Translations under genes and position numbers: made by a program
The notes under the pieces: generated by a model
Told to the model about the DNA's origin: nothing
The model's input: the letters and a program-made list of their open reading frames with translations, nothing else
Databases searched by the model: none
Source of the DNA: Chlorokybus atmophyticus
Taxonomy: Eukaryota > Streptophyta > Chlorokybophyceae > Chlorokybales > Chlorokybaceae
DNA: 64,000 nucleotides
Assembly (NCBI GenBank): GCA_009103225.1
Contig: RHPI01001168.1
Coordinates: 508,933 to 572,932, forward strand
Direction of reading: 5' to 3'
In this document: positions 48,509 to 59,775 of the stretch, one piece after another
How the letters are laid out: every line of letters begins with the position of its first letter
Position numbering within the stretch: position 1 is the first letter of the stretch

Positions 48509-48898
48509 GCTGCAAGCAAGCAGCCAGCAAGCAGTAACTAGCAGCTGCTTGTCACCGCCTGCTTAGGCCCAGCTATGCGCAAGCAACAAGCATCAGCCGC
48601 TCCCATGCCGGATCTGCCTCGTAAGCTCAGCGTAGATGACGACGAGCACCCCTACATCCCCATGCCCACCGCCGCACCGCCCTTCGCGAGCTCCCGCCCG
48701 GCCGACCCACACGGCCAAGGATACCGCCGCCCGCCCTTGGTGCTGCGTGAATTTTGAATTTCCGATGTTGCATGCTGAGCCTGTTTTTCGTCAAAGTGCA
48801 CGCGCGACGCATGGTCATCACGTGTCTATACCTCCCATGAGAACTTATTGAGAAGGGTGTGAGGAATGAGAGAAAGCGCCTTACCACTGGTAAGTTAC

Positions 48899-48942
<44 letters not shown>

Positions 48943-49020
48943 CCCACATGTCACCTCCTTCATAAACCAATGCGCCTATTTTTGATGTAATCATCCATAG
49001 TCAGGTCTTCACAATGTACG

Positions 49021-49082
<62 letters not shown>

Positions 49083-49739
49083 ACGCGTTGTCACAAGCTT
49101 CGATGTTGGCTATAGACAATCATCAACTTCAACACGAACAATGTTAAAATGATAAATAAAATACAAGATATAACAATGCAAAACATCATGCACGTACATA
49201 CATCACATTACAATGTCATGTTAGGTGTCGACTTGGTGGAGTGCACGTATCCAACTATCTCTTGTCATGTATCGGCAGGCGCTATCAAGTTGCATTGCGA
49301 GACGAATTAGCTTGATGAGGTGTGTAAAATGGTTGCCATGTTTGGTGCCTTTCTCGGAATTAATGCGTGATGTCACGATGGTCAGACCTATAATGGCAGG
49401 CTACATGGTGTAGCCTGCATTGCCATCTGGCACTGCAATGCAGTGACTGGATCTCCAATGTCTAGACTCCGCTAACGCGTTGCGCGTGCTTCAACGAGCT
49501 CGCAATGCCAATCCTATAACGAGGTCAGTGCAACGGAATTTGGCGCCAGCCAGCTGCCCACGTGGAGGCACAGCACTTCGGTCACCATCCTGGCGGCGGC
49601 GACAACACCGTCGTGGTGTTGCTTTACTGCTGCTTGACTAGCACAGGTAAGTGCTTGACCATACAGCAAAATCTGCGCCAACGCTGTAGTGCTCGCCTGT
49701 GCGCTGCATTGAATAGAGCTTGTGTGTTTGCTTTCAGGC
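48509..49739. other. Upstream region of BRWD and methyltransferase genes, with CT repeats
   Basis: The two genes are divergent and share this 1.2 kb. It holds two pure (TC)n runs at about 48902-48940 and 49026-49078. A CTTTCAG|GCATGG context at 49732-49742 suggests a 5'-UTR intron acceptor just before the methyltransferase ATG, with a possible donor CACAG|GTAAGT near 49646. A 60-residue plus-strand frame at 48575 is not convincing as a gene. Confidence 0.45.
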
Positions 49740-52218
49740 ATGGCGTCACTGTTGTCCAGCAGTCCAGTGCGCTTGTTGTTGCCGGCTGCTCCTTTGAGGC
49801 TGCGCCGACCAGCTCGCCGGTCAACCCTAAGCGCACCCGTTGCCGCGACCAGTGGACAGTCCAGGTGACGTGCACACATAGTCACAGAACCACAAGCATC
49901 CGGTTTACAGAGTACATTTGTCAGCAAGAATCAATCAATCGAAGTTCTGTGCACCTTAGCTGAAGCAAGCAAAGGGCTTGCATGCATGCTACATACCAGT
50001 ATGGTTCGAATGGTTGACTTAAGCCAGTGGTTAGTGGTGGCTGCTGCGTCGTTGCAGTGTGGCGCGCAAGCAAACTGTTGTTTTGGTTGCGGCGACCTTG
50101 ATGATGGCTCACACATGCAATGAGCAGCGATAATTACATTCACGCGCTTCGTACTACGATGTGCATGCATGCGACATTTTGCAGGGTTTGCATAAGCGCT
50201 AATCAGTATGGTTGTCGGTTGGTTCGGTGCATGCAACCGTGTTGTTGGTTCGTTCATGAATATGAGCAGAAGTAAGCATAGCCATGCCTGCACACTCCAG
50301 TCGAGCACTATGCTTATCTACTTCGTGTGCAGCACAATCGCTAGTGAACTTGGCAGTCATGTAACACTCTAGCATAAGTAGCCATAGTTTGAGTCTCACT
50401 TGAAGCGAACAAGGTGTAAGCTTAGGTTGCAGGCCTTGACGCATCCCGGTGGTTGTTGTTTATCAGGCGCCGGTCTCACAGCCTTCTCCCCTCGCTTGGT
50501 CGGCGCGAGCTGTCCTTGCGGCTGCTGTTGCTTGCTGGTGCTGGCGCTTTGCTTGCTGGCGCCGGCAGCAGGAGTGAGGGTTTCGCTGCTGCCGCCGCCA
50601 CCATGGGATTCACCAAGTCTCAGGTACGCGTGTTGATGGAGGCTTGAACCCACATGCACTCGCAAGGTGCTCTGTAATCTTGTCAGTCATAGAGGAGGTT
50701 GCACGCGGCAACAGAGGGGGAATGCGGGGAGGGGGAGGGATGCGGGGCGAGCATGCAATCGTACTGAGGGTGAAAACAGTTAAGCATACGCAGCACCCTT
50801 CCCCTTTGCCTACCCCAAACTTCAGCTGTGATTGCATCCCCCCCCCCCCTCTCTCCCCCCCACCTGGTGAGCAAGAAGCAACGGTCATCACGCGACGGGA
50901 AGCTTCTTGGTCTGTAGTTTTGTACAAGGCTTCTTACCATACCAGTGCGAATGTGTGCATGTGGCAGGTTGCTGAGGTGCTGGAGAAGGCGGAGTGGCCA
51001 GAGAAGTATCCTTTGACTGCGGATGACTTCCGCCGCTTCGATGAGACTAGTGACTTCCAGTTCTACAACACGTTAGTGCATTTCCAGTCCACCTGTGACT
51101 GCTCCTCGTTGTATGCGAGCTTAATGGTTGCCTGTTTGCATGCAGCCCGCGGTTTGTTACTCACATTGACGATTCGGCAATCGCGGCGATAACGCAATGG
51201 TACACGGAGAACTTCCCGCCAAGTAACACACCTGGCACTGCTGTTCTCGACCTCTGCTCTAGCTGGATTAGCCATTTCCCACCAGTAAGTTGGTGCATGC
51301 CTTGCTTGCAACCGCCTGAAGAAAGTTGCAAGGCTGTCATGCACAGTGCCTTGCATGTGTGGACAGCAACCTATACTGTGTAGGAGTGTTTTTGCTCGAT
51401 GGGCAATCAACACGTTCTTCCATTGTGGCACAATAATGCCTTGTAGGTGATGCGAGTCTAAGAGGTGGGATCTGGTCTGCTACAGGGGTACAAGCAGGAA
51501 CGCATTGTGGGTTTGGGCATGAACGAGGATGAGCTCAAGCGCAACAAAGTGCTCACAGAGTACACAGTGAAAGACCTGAACGCAGACCCTTCCCTGCCCT
51601 ACGACGACAACTCATTTGACGTCGTGGTCAATGCCGTCAGCGTGGACTACCTAACGAAGCCGCTCGAGGTGTTCAAAGAAATCAACAGGGTCCTGAAACC
51701 AGGGGGTCTTGCTGCCATGAGGTGAGCAAGCCACGACACTACCATACACAGCGTAACGCGAACCAGTATAGGACTCTACTTTCATGCTTATATCACTGCA
51801 GAGCGTACTCGCTCTGCTTTCAGATGGTCATTGCTTGTGTCAACAAGTTTGCCTTGCCTAACACCATTGGTACGCCTGTGGAATGAACAGCTTTTCCAAC
51901 CGGTGTTTTCCAACCAAGGCCATCGCAATCTGGACAGGCACCAGCGATCTAGACCATATCTGGATTGTTGGTTCATACTACCACTACGCGGGTGGCTTCC
52001 AGAAACCTCAGGTGCTGTATATGTATATGTCAACACCACAAGATGTACACATTGCCACAAGTGCTGCACTGGCATGGGTTTAACCGTGTAACGAGATCAC
52101 TGGTGTGGAACAATTGCATGCCCCTAATGTTTTGCTTGTGCTGCAGGCGAAAGATATCACACTGCGCGCTGGAAGGGGTGATCCTATGTACGTGGTGTAT
52201 GGACGCAAACTCTGGTAG
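49740..52218 (+). CDS. Thylakoid-lumen-targeted SAM-dependent methyltransferase-like protein
   Basis: Exons: 49740-49864, 50467-50623, 50968-51071, 51146-51284, 51486-51721, 51891-52011, 52147-52218. All phases match, giving about 317 residues. The N-terminus MASLLSSSPVRLLLPAAPLR is a transit peptide. A second targeting segment in exon 2 (GRRELSLRLLLLAGAGALLA, then EGFAAAAA) with a twin Arg before a hydrophobic core looks like a lumen signal. The fold shows VLDLCSSWISHFP, IVGLGMNEDELKRN, LPYDDNSFDVVVNAVSVDYL and EVFKEINRVLKPGGL, the class I methyltransferase pattern. Motif I lacks the usual glycines. The end is ITLRAGRGDPMYVVYGRKLW. TTGTAACG about 100 nt after the stop may be the polyadenylation signal. 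Substrate unknown. Confidence 0.8.
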
Positions 52219-52279
52219 CATTCTAGAATATAGTTCAGTGCATAGACCGATTGTGGGTTGTTGAAATATCATCATAAAT

Positions 52280-52876
52280 TCAAGAAAATGGAACTCGTGT
52301 GGCTTGATGTGTTTCCCTTAATTGTAACGTAATATATGAGTAAATGCCGCCTGCTAGTGCATTGTCATCTATATACATCACTTGTTGGAAGTTACTAGCT
52401 TCCAACATACCGGGTATGTTCACTACTAGTAAGTCACCAACATACCGCAAGATCTTGTTCGCATAAAGTTGTACTATTTCTATTGGTTGTTGGCAATGAG
52501 GCGCTTCATAACTCATACTCATATACGCACAAAAAGCAAAGCACAAAGACGCATTGGACAAAAACAGTACAATGCACGAGCATACGCACGCAGTGCACAA
52601 GAAGTAGTTAACTAAGTGCACTCTTGCACTATTCCCCATAGGGATTCCTATGATTTGCTTGTGCGTTGCGTCCAATGCGCCTTGCACATACAAGTTGTGT
52701 AAGACGAAACCTAGAATGTTGGTCAAGTTGGCTACCGTGAATGTCCGCATGTTCGGTACAGGTATATACAGAAGGCACGGGCACTTGTCAATGCTGCTAC
52801 TTATCAATGTGGTTAGGTAGTATGCTTGTACAGCACACCCAATGGCATTGTTTGCAAGTATATTGCCGAGACACAT
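52280..52876 (-). pseudogene. Reverse transcriptase fragment with altered catalytic box
   Basis: The minus-strand frame carries VANLTNILGFVLHNLYVQG, IIGIPMGNSA (52634-52655; RT motif B region), then NKILRYVGDLLVVNIPG (52431-52453) where the family has a Y-x-D-D catalytic box, followed by YIDDNALAGGIYSYITLQL. The order of motifs matches RTs of a Penelope-like or related eukaryotic retroelement. The catalytic box is VGD instead of xDD, and no endonuclease or 5' part is present, so this is a dead fragment. Confidence 0.55.
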
Positions 52877-53879
52877 TGCCTTACTTGATACTCACACTTC
52901 CCCAACAGTAGCACAGTTTGCAGTATGCGCATGTGCAGCCCATGCAGCCGGTGCAGCGCATGCAGCCCGGTAAGCGGGTGCCACCACCCATGAAATTGCA
53001 CGCAGGCAAATGCCAGCTTGTTTCAGCTGACTGCTCCTTGACATAGTCACCTACACAGCCACTTCAAACTCACCTACACATCCCACTAACGCCGCCCTGC
53101 TGCTGTTGCTCCTCGCCGCCACTGCTCCCGCCCAACTGCACACACGTCAGCTGACAGCTGCATGTAAATAGCAGCAGTACAGCACGCCTCACGTGTAGCT
53201 TGGTGCTCTGCATGAGGAGCTTGGGCGATGGCGGTGGAGGTCTTGGTGGCGGTGGCGGCGGTGGTGGGCATGGGCGACGTCATTAGTGTCGTTGGGCGCC
53301 AGCACTCAGCTCCAAGCTGCTCTCACGTGCACCATGAAAAGCGTCAGTGGACACACAATGTGGCATGCATGCAGGGGTACATATGATATGGTGTGCATGC
53401 ACAGCTAGCTTGTGAAGCACTGCTCAGTTCCAAGCTGCGCTCACCTGATGACAACACATATAGCTAGCTTAAGCTTGTGAAGCACTGCTCAGTTCCAAGC
53501 GCTCACCTGGTGACAACACACATTGCTAGCTTAAGCTTGTAAGCTTGTAAAGCACTGCTGATCATGAGTTCCAAGCTGCGCTCACCTGGTGACAACACAC
53601 ATAACTAGCTGGAACTCGTCAAGCTGCTCTCACGCTGCACCCTATGTATGTACCCTATGTATGTATGTACAATGTGGCATGCATATAGCCGAGAATTGTG
53701 AAGCACTGCTGAGTTCCAAGCTGCGCTCACCTGGTGACAACGTTGACATTGACAGGTAGTAAGAAGAAGCCGAAAGCTTAGGAACGTGCACGCAGCTTAG
53801 GAAGTGTGCAAACAAAGTATGCAACAACCCTGCGCCGCCAGGGAGGGGAACGCGCTGCGCGACCTGTAAGAAGAGGGCA
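52877..53879. other. Intergenic DNA with a minisatellite
   Basis: No gene recognised. CAGCCCATGCAGCCGGTGCAGC-type repeats occur at 52935-52970 and the 53300-53760 minisatellite is listed separately. Confidence 0.45.
53300..53760. repeat. Minisatellite, unit about 65-80 bp, four to five copies
   Basis: Units contain GTGAAGCACTGCT, CAGTTCCAAGCTGCGCTCACC and TGGTGACAACACACAT, joined by GCTAGCTTAAGCTTG, with indels between copies. A TATGTATGTAC stretch interrupts before the last copy. Confidence 0.8.
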
Positions 53880-54710
53880 ATGGTAGCCAGGAACAAACGA
53901 AAAACAGTGATTTGCAACATCTGTGAGGAGCCGCTGTCCCAAACCAGGGAGAACGGAGGCTACAGAAGACATGCACGTGCGTGCATGGCATCGCACTTTT
54001 GTTGCTTGGTGCACTTGTTGCAACTTGTTGCTGCTATAACTGCTTTGCATTCATTCTGCATTACATGCCCCACGCACACTGTCTCAATCAACGACTTACT
54101 TGCATGAACGATGATTGTGGGAGGGAGCTAGAACGCAGCCAAAACCGGGCGGGCAGGACAAGTGCCGTGGCTGCTACCGCCCCCACCTCTGCTCCACAGA
54201 TGGTTGCCAGAACCAGAATCCGGCATATGAGAGCCGCAAGGAGTGCACAACCTGCAGGAAGAGGGCTTGCACTATCTGCGGCATCTCACGCGGTCCAAGA
54301 AGCTTGTTTGAGGACGGTCTATGCCTAGACTGTTACAACGGCGTGCGAGCCTCATAAGTTTCCTGTGTGTTTCCCTGAACTACTTGACATCTGAGCATAA
54401 AAGGAAAAGCGTGCAAGCACACTTACCCCACTGCTTCAGATACACTCCCTTATCGCCTTCACTGAAGGGCAAGGATCGCGCATGGACAGCGGTGCTGAAC
54501 AGCGCCCGAACAGAGCTCAAGAAGTACGACATCGAGGGCCCAGCTGTAGCGGAGACTTTCCTGCAGTGTACCAAGGCTGAGTTTATCAGATTCATGGAGG
54601 CCCAGTTCCCACTCTGGGATGTAGGTTGTTGTTCTTCATGTTAAACAACCCAATGACGTGCATGTGTAACAATGTGCTCATTGCAGCGGAAGATAAAGTG
54701 GAACAACTAG
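53880..54710 (+). CDS. Cysteine-rich, probably zinc-binding protein (exon joins uncertain)
   Basis: From ATG 53880: MVARNKRKTVICNICEEPL then RRHARAC, a CxxC...H...C site. A second exon near 54136-54345 is very cysteine-rich: KCRGCYRPHLCSTDGCQ, KECTTCRKRACTICG, LCLDCYN. A third near 54470-54619 is helical (RAWTAVLNSARTELKKY, FIRFMEAQFPLWD), with a possible last exon 54687-54710 (RKIKWNN, stop). The splice sites between exons 1 to 3 were not fixed. The CxxC spacing suggests several zinc sites of no family I can name. An alternative stop at 54642 has TGTAAC shortly after it. Confidence 0.4.
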
Positions 54711-55501
54711 ACTACTACACAAGTGCTGCCTATGTATACGCAGTGCGGTGAGTAGTGGGTTGGATAGACAAGACCCTGTGACCGACCTGAAGGTCACAGA
54801 GTATGTTTACGCCGATCAGTTGTCACAGATGTACAGGGTATGAGTCATATTGCAAACATGCAGTCAGTCTGTGCACACACACACACACACACGAACAACC
54901 AAAGCAACTCAAGCGAACCAGCACAGCGCCACACTTACATTACACCCGGGGCCACCACACTATCCTATTCCTAAATGACCTATGTGCAATGCCGTGAAGC
55001 AGGCAGTAGCAGCAGGTAACACCAACCAACCTGAGTGCACAAGTGTATGTGCTTACTGGTGACGCATTTCGAGCTTGCGAACGCAACAGGGTACTCATTG
55101 TGTTACAGAAGTAGTGTGTGTGTCACAGCGGCATGCACGCACGCAAACTAATCGGTAGGCACATTGTTCTGCACATTGTGCTGCACACACTGAACCTGCT
55201 TCTCAAGCGTAGTATGCAACGCACACAGCTAGTGTCTAGTTTGCATGTTATGCGTGCGTAACAACGTCGGCAGCTGGTATGTTGCGGCTGAAGTGCCATC
55301 TCTCAGTGTCCGTACGTATGAGAAACAAAGCTAGCTCCCCTGTTCAACCGCAAACGTCAACTAAACTACAACACAAAAGTCACATCCGCCGCCGCACCCA
55401 CCATTGTTGCAGGGAGGACAAGCACCAAGCCAGGACGCTGTGCAGCAGTGCAGCGGTAGTCTTTGTGGGAGCGGCGGCCGGGTCGGTGTGGGCGGGCGGC
55501 G
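54711..55501. other. Intergenic DNA, no gene recognised
   Basis: There is an (AC)n run at about 54875-54892 and CA/TGCA-rich sequence. It probably includes the promoter of the gene at 55502. Confidence 0.4.
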
Positions 55502-55954
55502 ATGGTGCGCTTCACCACGTGGGCATGGCAGGACATGGGGGAGGTGCAGGCGTTGCGGGAGAGGACGGCTGCGGGCCAGGAGAGGCTGGCTAGCATGCTG
55601 GCCGCCGGCAGCTTTGAAACGCTGGGCGAGCCGGGGTCATCAATAACAACACCGCAGCCTGCTGCTAAAGCTGGCCCACAGAACAAGCAGCAGGCTGGCG
55701 TGGTCGGCAAGCTCAGCGCTTCGCAACAAACTATGCTGCGGCCTGAACACTTCCTTCCCCGCCACAAAACACAAAAACAGCAAGCAGTAAGTTCTCCTTC
55801 ACTTCTTGCTCCTCCTGCGTCTACTTCTGCTCCTGGTGCTACGCCGCAAAAGCACGAAACCAGCCGAGGCGCTCCTCCCGGTGAAACCAGCAACCGAGAG
55901 GTGCGTGTGAATTGGTCGACGAATGAACAAGAAAGCCAGTTGCTGCTGGGATGA
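55502..55954 (+). CDS. Small Ala/Gln/Pro-rich protein, unknown family
   Basis: The first in-frame ATG (55502) gives about 150 residues: MVRFTTWAWQDMGEVQAL, a helical RTAAGQERLASMLAAGSFET, then a Pro/Ser/Gln-rich low-complexity tail to LLLG. TTGTAACG about 35 nt after the stop resembles the chlorophyte polyadenylation motif and supports a gene end here. Alternatively GAG|GTGCGT near 55901 could be a donor joining the exon at about 56310. No domain recognised. Confidence 0.4.
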   Translation: MVRFTTWAWQDMGEVQALRERTAAGQERLASMLAAGSFETLGEPGSSITTPQPAAKAGPQNKQQAGVVGKLSASQQTMLRPEHFLPRHKTQKQQAVSSPSLLAPPASTSAPGATPQKHETSRGAPPGETSNREVRVNWSTNEQESQLLLG

Positions 55955-56337
55955 GCAGCATGCATAGTCGAGGGTGTTCAGCTCGATTGTAACGTACGCT
56001 GTCTTTTGGCAACCATGTCATCCCTTCCCCCCACCCCCCCTCTGGCTAGCGGCATGCCGTGCAGGCCACTGCCGTTGATATCTCTCCTGCAATACCCGCA
56101 TGTAAAAAGCTGCAGCACAATAGATCAGTTGACCTCGTAACCATTGATCTTGCGAGTGTGTGGTGAGACTGTTTGCAGCACGATTGTTGGGCATGCGCAT
56201 GTCTGCATGCTACAATGCAACCTACATGCGGTACAATCATGACGACGTTATGTCACATAAATATTGTGCATGCCCTATCACTCAACAGTTGACATTGGGA
56301 CTGCAGTTGGCACTTGTGTTATTTTCAAATTCGAAGA

Positions 56338-57910
56338 TGCCTCCGCCAAGCTACCAGGGCGATGCATACACGGTCTGGGATCCTGAGCAGAATCGCTTGA
56401 TGCACAGCATGCAGCGGCGGCACGGCTGGGAGTCCATACTGCCTCTACGACTGGTCGCAATCCTTGAGCAGCACGGCATCAAACTCATAAAACGAGATGA
56501 GTCTCTTATCCGACTTCACCTGTCGTTGAAGGATGCAGGTTGGTACAGTATTGAGAGCGCCTATGCTTAGCATTAGCATTGGAGGCAGAGGCTCAATATG
56601 TGGTTGCCCACTACCTGGGGTTGGCAGAAGCTGAAGCCAAGCTACACCTGGTTGTTAGGAACCCGCTCAAGAGCGTTGCTGTCGTCGCGGTGCCGTTGCA
56701 AGTGGCTGTGGCTTTCGCTCTTGCTGGCAAGGTACATACCGCATGCTGTCTTGTATGCTTTTCAACCCTTCTCTCGTTGGCATGAGTGCCAACTGCTGTG
56801 TGGTTGTCATGCGTGACAACGTATTGCGTGCCCTGATCATGATGCTTTTTCTTGCAGCAAGGCAATCAGCGGATGCAGCTTTGCCCTGATGCCAAACAGG
56901 TACTATGCTTGGTATTGCTTGTTTTCAACACTGCGCATTGTGTTGACACGTATATGTATCTAGTCTAAGCGCTGTGGTCCGGATGAAGGTTGTGGAGGCC
57001 AAGCGCATGCTGCGCAAGCAGCACGGCACTGAGAGAGCAGAGCAGTTCACAGGCATACCGGTCTTCTCACTCTCAAACACGCGCATGGTGGTGACCAGCA
57101 TTGCTACTGGCGAGAAGCTGTTGTGCGTTGAACCACTCTGCCTGCTGCTTGCTGCGCACTGTGCAGCTTTGTTGTTAACACAAGCTATACTGCAGATACC
57201 AGCCTTGGTTCTTTAGCAAGCAGCACATGTTCAAGACAATGAATCGCACGTACGGCGCTGTATACCAACAGTTTATTCAGGGCAGGCGGGCACAACGCCA
57301 CGCCTCACAACAGACCTCAGTAGCCGCTGATGCAGAGGAAGATGATGGCTTCTCTGGTGATCCTCCTGAGGTATCAGTGTGGGCTTTCTGCTCTGTTGTG
57401 AGGGCATTGGTGCCACACTTTTGCGTAGAACTGCTAGTCTCTTGAAATTGGGTGTCAACTAGTATGGATCTCATACGGAACCCACATGTCAAGGTGAGGG
57501 AGTTTTTGGAGGAAACTGGTGAAAGAGTAAGCACATCAAGCTTTGACGCTGGCCGCGCGCTGAAGAACTACCTCGCAGACACAGCTGACAACCTTTTCAT
57601 TGGTACTGCATTTGGGAGGCGAATCATCAAGCTGCGCAATCCTTTTGAGGTCGCAGTGAGCTCGTTTGAGCAGCTCGTCGGACAAAGCTTCGCGCCGAAT
57701 GCGGCTGAAGTGTTTGCGAAGTACAGCGATGGACCCCTCTCGCCGCTGCTTGAAGCCGTTGCTGCAACTGCTGCCAGCGATGTCAAGCAGCCAACAACAA
57801 CACCTGACCCGCCGAGCCCTGGCAATCGGTGCGGTGCCATGTTCATTGCCAATGTGGACTTCACTGCCAACATATCTGTGCGTGTTACTAGTGAGTCGGA
57901 TGAGAAATGA
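56338..57910 (+). CDS. Multi-exon gene with Tic22-like features
   Basis: Exons read on the plus strand: 56338-56538 (MPPPSYQGDAYTVWDPEQNR), 56628-56731 (KLHLVVRNPLKSVAVVAVPL), a region starting near 56970 (AKRMLRKQHGTERAEQFTG, IPVFSLSNTRMVV), 57200-57369 (YQPWFFSKQHMFKTMNRTYG), then exons to the stop at 57908-57910 including FIGTAFGRRIIKLRNPFEVA. The GIPVF...WFFSK arrangement resembles the Tic22 family, intermembrane-space components of chloroplast protein import. Several junctions, notably before 56974 and around 57452-57540, were not resolved. TGTAA lies 17 nt after the stop. Tic22 assignment is tentative. Confidence 0.45.
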
Positions 57911-59775
57911 TGTTGCTGTCGCACTGCGCGTGTGTAAATATACAAGTATGGTTGCCACATTGTGGCGCAATTGGTGTGCTATGCAACCATACTTGCTGCG
58001 CGCCAAGTGACTATACTGGCCGTTGAAGTGCATGTAAGGCTGCTTATATTGTTTTGCAAGACATTTCTGAACGCATAGCATACCGCACTACTCTGAATGT
58101 CAAGGGAGACACGTCTATTGCACATATGCACTTGGAACGTGCATACACATATGGCATTTGTCAAAGCATGCTATAGTATTGATGTTGGCCAATTGACGGA
58201 CAGAACAGGAATGTGTGAGAGCTTTTTCTTTATCGATAAAATTGATGATGACGTGACTCATAGTGCGCGCAATCTTGTGACTTACAAGTTGTTAACATCA
58301 ATCTTGTCACAAGCTACTGTTGTTGATGCTTATTACGCGCACGGATGCCGGTATATGCTAGCGGGTAATATGCTTGTATGTTCGATTGAATTATAATGCA
58401 TGTGTTATAACATGTCTTGCATGTACAATCTGGCCAAGAGACACGTTAAGATCCATGTAAAGCCACTCAAGTTAAGAGAGTTGATACAACATTTTGCAAT
58501 GCATGTATTTGCAAGCGTCAATTGCTAACGGATGAATATAGGTTGCGCCAAAAGCAAATTCAATTATAGTAATGTTTAGCAATGTACGAGTGTATGGCGA
58601 AATATCGTGGTCCAAAATTTCTATACAAGCCAGCATAGCACAGGTCAGCATAATCACATGCGTTATTTGCAACCATTGTGTGTTGCGTATTTGTTACGTT
58701 AAGCATTTCCAGTGGGCCATGTGAGTAAAAGGCGCTCACATGTTGAGTTTTTTTTTTATTTATAGTTATTCCAACCTCCCAAGGGCTATAGTAATAGTAA
58801 GCCAACAATAATCACGCACGTCGACACCTCAAGCCTTAAATTAATGTAGCTCATAATTTACATTTGATAATGGCACATAGCGCGCATCAGTTTGCGAGCG
58901 AAGAGCAAAATTAGTGCCTTAGGCGACAATCGTGTGGTGTCGATGCATTATGTATAACATAGAACAGCAGGACCCGATGTACACGCAAACAAAGCGCATC
59001 ACGAATATCAGCAATTGAATACAGTCTATCGTATCACTTTAAGTTAGAACCACAAGTAAATATACATAGAACTATCCAATTGGAAGAGCCTATATTTACA
59101 TGCAAGGCAGGACCGGCAGCAGACAATACAGCGTTATTTTTTTCATGATGTGTTTGCTCATTGTGGGTCTACGTAATCCGCCTTATGCATGTCCGGCTAT
59201 TGTCGTCGTCGTCAGCTTTATCTTCCCTTCAAAATGTTGCTGCGCAACAGCAGCTTCGTTTTCCTCTCACACGCCGGTTGGGACTTAACTGCAAAGAACG
59301 CAAACGCCACAAGCCGCTTGACTGCTGAAAGGGTGATGTGCGCTGCGGCTCAACCCAACGGCAACGACAACGCCAGTATGGCGGATGTTTTACTTGCATG
59401 TTTGCTTTGTAGTCTAAGCATAGCTGAATTAACCGTAACCATATGCCGAAAGTGTGGTCCACATAGACGCCCGCTTGGTTTACGCAAATTGAGGACGCGT
59501 TCAACACAAAGATAGCAACAATTGAAGACAACATTAACTTCATATGCAGCGCTATGGACGACAACAATGACAAGGTGATAGTTTTCTACACCCAACACAC
59601 AGCGCATCTCACACAAATGTCGTAGGCTTGCAAAGCCTGCAATGAACTATGGATGGGGAATTGGTGGGCTTGCGCGGGTTCCGCTCCAACATTACAAATA
59701 AGGTATTTGAAAATATGATTGGGGCTAGATTAAGTGATTATTTTCAAAAAAAAGCGGCTAAGTAATCAGAGACAC
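57911..59775. other. AT-rich intergenic DNA, no gene recognised
   Basis: There are only short open frames without domains, and a T run at about 58749-58758. Nothing else stands out. Confidence 0.45.

Noticed and set aside
48575-48757. 60-codon plus-strand frame upstream of BRWD
   Set aside because: Short, low-complexity and within the probable promoter region of the divergent gene.
53100-53290. CRISPR-like or regular spacer array in the 53 kb repeats
   Set aside because: Unit lengths vary, spacers are not unique and the organism is eukaryotic; it is a minisatellite.
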